Origin: Lachnospiraceae bacterium
GTDB lineage: Bacteria; Bacillota; Clostridia; Lachnospirales; Lachnospiraceae
Length of the DNA: 42,634 nt
Assembly: GCA_009774535.1 (NCBI GenBank)
Contig: VSNY01000012.1
Coordinates: forward strand, 1-42,634
Direction: 5' to 3'
Shown: piece by piece, positions 41,971-42,634 of the stretch
Position numbering within the stretch: the first letter of the stretch is position 1
How the letters are laid out: each line of letters opens with the position of its first letter
Position numbers and translations under genes: made by a program
Notes under the pieces: generated by a model
What the model saw: the letters and a program-made list of their open reading frames with translations, nothing else
Told to the model about the DNA's origin: nothing
The model's database searches: none

Positions 41971-42537
41971 TTATACATCACAAACCTTATAGCAAAAATA
42001 TGTTCCCGGAGTAATATCATCATCGTCATAATATAGTAAACCCAGTTTACTAAACCTAAATATCTGATTATAATCACTCTTTATTAATTTATCATAAGCC
42101 CTTTGATATGATTCATAGTCTGCACCACCAATAGCAAACGTCATATGAAAAATATAGTCATTGTCATGTTCTGCCGGGCATGGTCCAAATACTTTATATA
42201 GTTCTTCGTTTAACCTTTTCTGTGCATCTACAAGTTGCGGAGTTGTTTTTACTCGCAAGCTCATACATCCAGATTCGACTCCACATAATACATTAGATGG
42301 GAATATATCCATATCCACAAATTCAATATCAAATGGACATAGTTCCTTTGCGAATCCATCAAAGAATACTTCCATATTTTCTAAACTAGGAATCACAAAT
42401 GGCTGCTTTAAGGAAACATGCTGTGGTAGTCTTGCCATTTCAAACCCCATCTTTCCATATCTATTTGCTTCCAGCATCAATTTTCTACCATAATTCTCTG
42501 CATCATTATCTGCAATTAAAACAATTGTTGCTTTCAT
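41971..42537 (-). CDS. 2H phosphoesterase, 2'-5' RNA ligase-like
   Basis: A 188-residue cytoplasmic protein with the two H-x-S/T motifs of the 2H superfamily: QHVSLKQPF near residue 40 and FHMTFAIGG near residue 135. The two His act on cyclic or 2'-5' phosphodiesters of RNA or nucleotides. The order and spacing fit the LigT/YjcG group. The substrate is unknown. GAGGTGAGATAGA precedes the ATG at 42537, and the start overlaps the stop of the upstream gene (ATGA), so translation is coupled. In mobile DNA such enzymes can serve RNA repair or defence; this is inference. Confidence 0.85.
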   Translation of the reverse strand: MKATIVLIADNDAENYGRKLMLEANRYGKMGFEMARLPQHVSLKQPFVIPSLENMEVFFDGFAKELCPFDIEFVDMDIFPSNVLCGVESGCMSLRVKTTPQLVDAQKRLNEELYKVFGPCPAEHDNDYIFHMTFAIGGADYESYQRAYDKLIKSDYNQIFRFSKLGLLYYDDDDITPGTYFCYKVCDV

Positions 42538-42634
42538 TCTATCTCACCTCTCATTATCAAATCGACCACATGCTCAAGACTCATTTCTCCCATGTCCTGT
42601 TTATCAAGTTCTGTGTCTCTTTGTCTTACGGATA
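42534..42634 (-). CDS. C-terminal end of a gene cut by the window edge
   Basis: The last 33 codons of a frame entering from the right read SVRQRDTELDKQDMGEMSLE and onward to RGEIE and TGA at 42536-42534. The stop overlaps the start of the 2H gene by four bases, and its end carries the GAGGTG site for that gene. Too short to identify. Confidence 0.6.
   Translation of the reverse strand, partial: SVRQRDTELDKQDMGEMSLEHVVDLIMRGEIE

Overview
The window looks like a chromosome segment of a Gram-positive Clostridia, most likely a gut Lachnospiraceae. The grounds are AGGAGG-type ribosome binding sites throughout, a long-form hibernation factor, zinc-ribbon Ser/Thr kinases, DUF6273 and BspA-type leucine-rich repeat proteins, and WXG100/EssC genes. 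This assignment is inference; no rRNA or other marker gene is present.

Left part (1-4.7 kb): housekeeping and small regulatory genes. These are D-Ala-D-Ala ligase (minus), the hibernation factor (plus), a TPR-like orphan, an SDR oxidoreductase coupled to an XRE regulator (plus), and a HAD phosphatase (minus). From about 4.65 to 38.2 kb every gene is on the minus strand, so the long array is read from right to left.

The core of the array (23.5-38.2 kb) is a type VII (ESX/Ess-like) secretion locus. In transcription order it holds a secreted Big_2 protein, a Ser/Thr kinase with an extracellular solute-binding-protein-like domain, a DUF6382-FHA protein (EssB-like position), a 65-residue membrane protein, the FHA-FtsK ATPase EssC, a LytTR regulator with a dead receiver domain, an unrecognised protein of possible EspG type, a YukD/EsaB ubiquitin-like protein, a WXG-less helical protein, five WXG100 proteins, and a membrane-anchored trypsin-like pseudoprotease with a cytoplasmic FHA domain. 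A 671-bp near-perfect palindrome follows. Beyond it come a DUF6273 lipoprotein, two PP2C phosphatases flanking a PASTA kinase, two giant BspA-type LRR surface proteins, a membrane-anchored cohesin protein, a cohesin-dockerin protein, and a membrane-tethered SGNH hydrolase with a decapeptide-repeat stalk. Two kinases, two phosphatases and three FHA proteins next to one secretion ATPase suggest secretion or surface assembly controlled by Ser/Thr phosphorylation. That link is inference from gene content.

Upstream of the array (38.2-38.6 kb) are two palindromes centred on GTATAC and a bidirectional terminator. Then comes a WYL-domain regulator cut short by an in-frame amber codon. From about 39.5 kb to the end the DNA is clearly more AT-rich and looks like mobile or accessory DNA: an excisionase-like protein, a divergent XRE regulator, a tail fragment resembling the C-terminus of EF-Tu with its own terminator, a DUF6061-like protein, and a 2H phosphoesterase coupled to a gene cut by the window edge.
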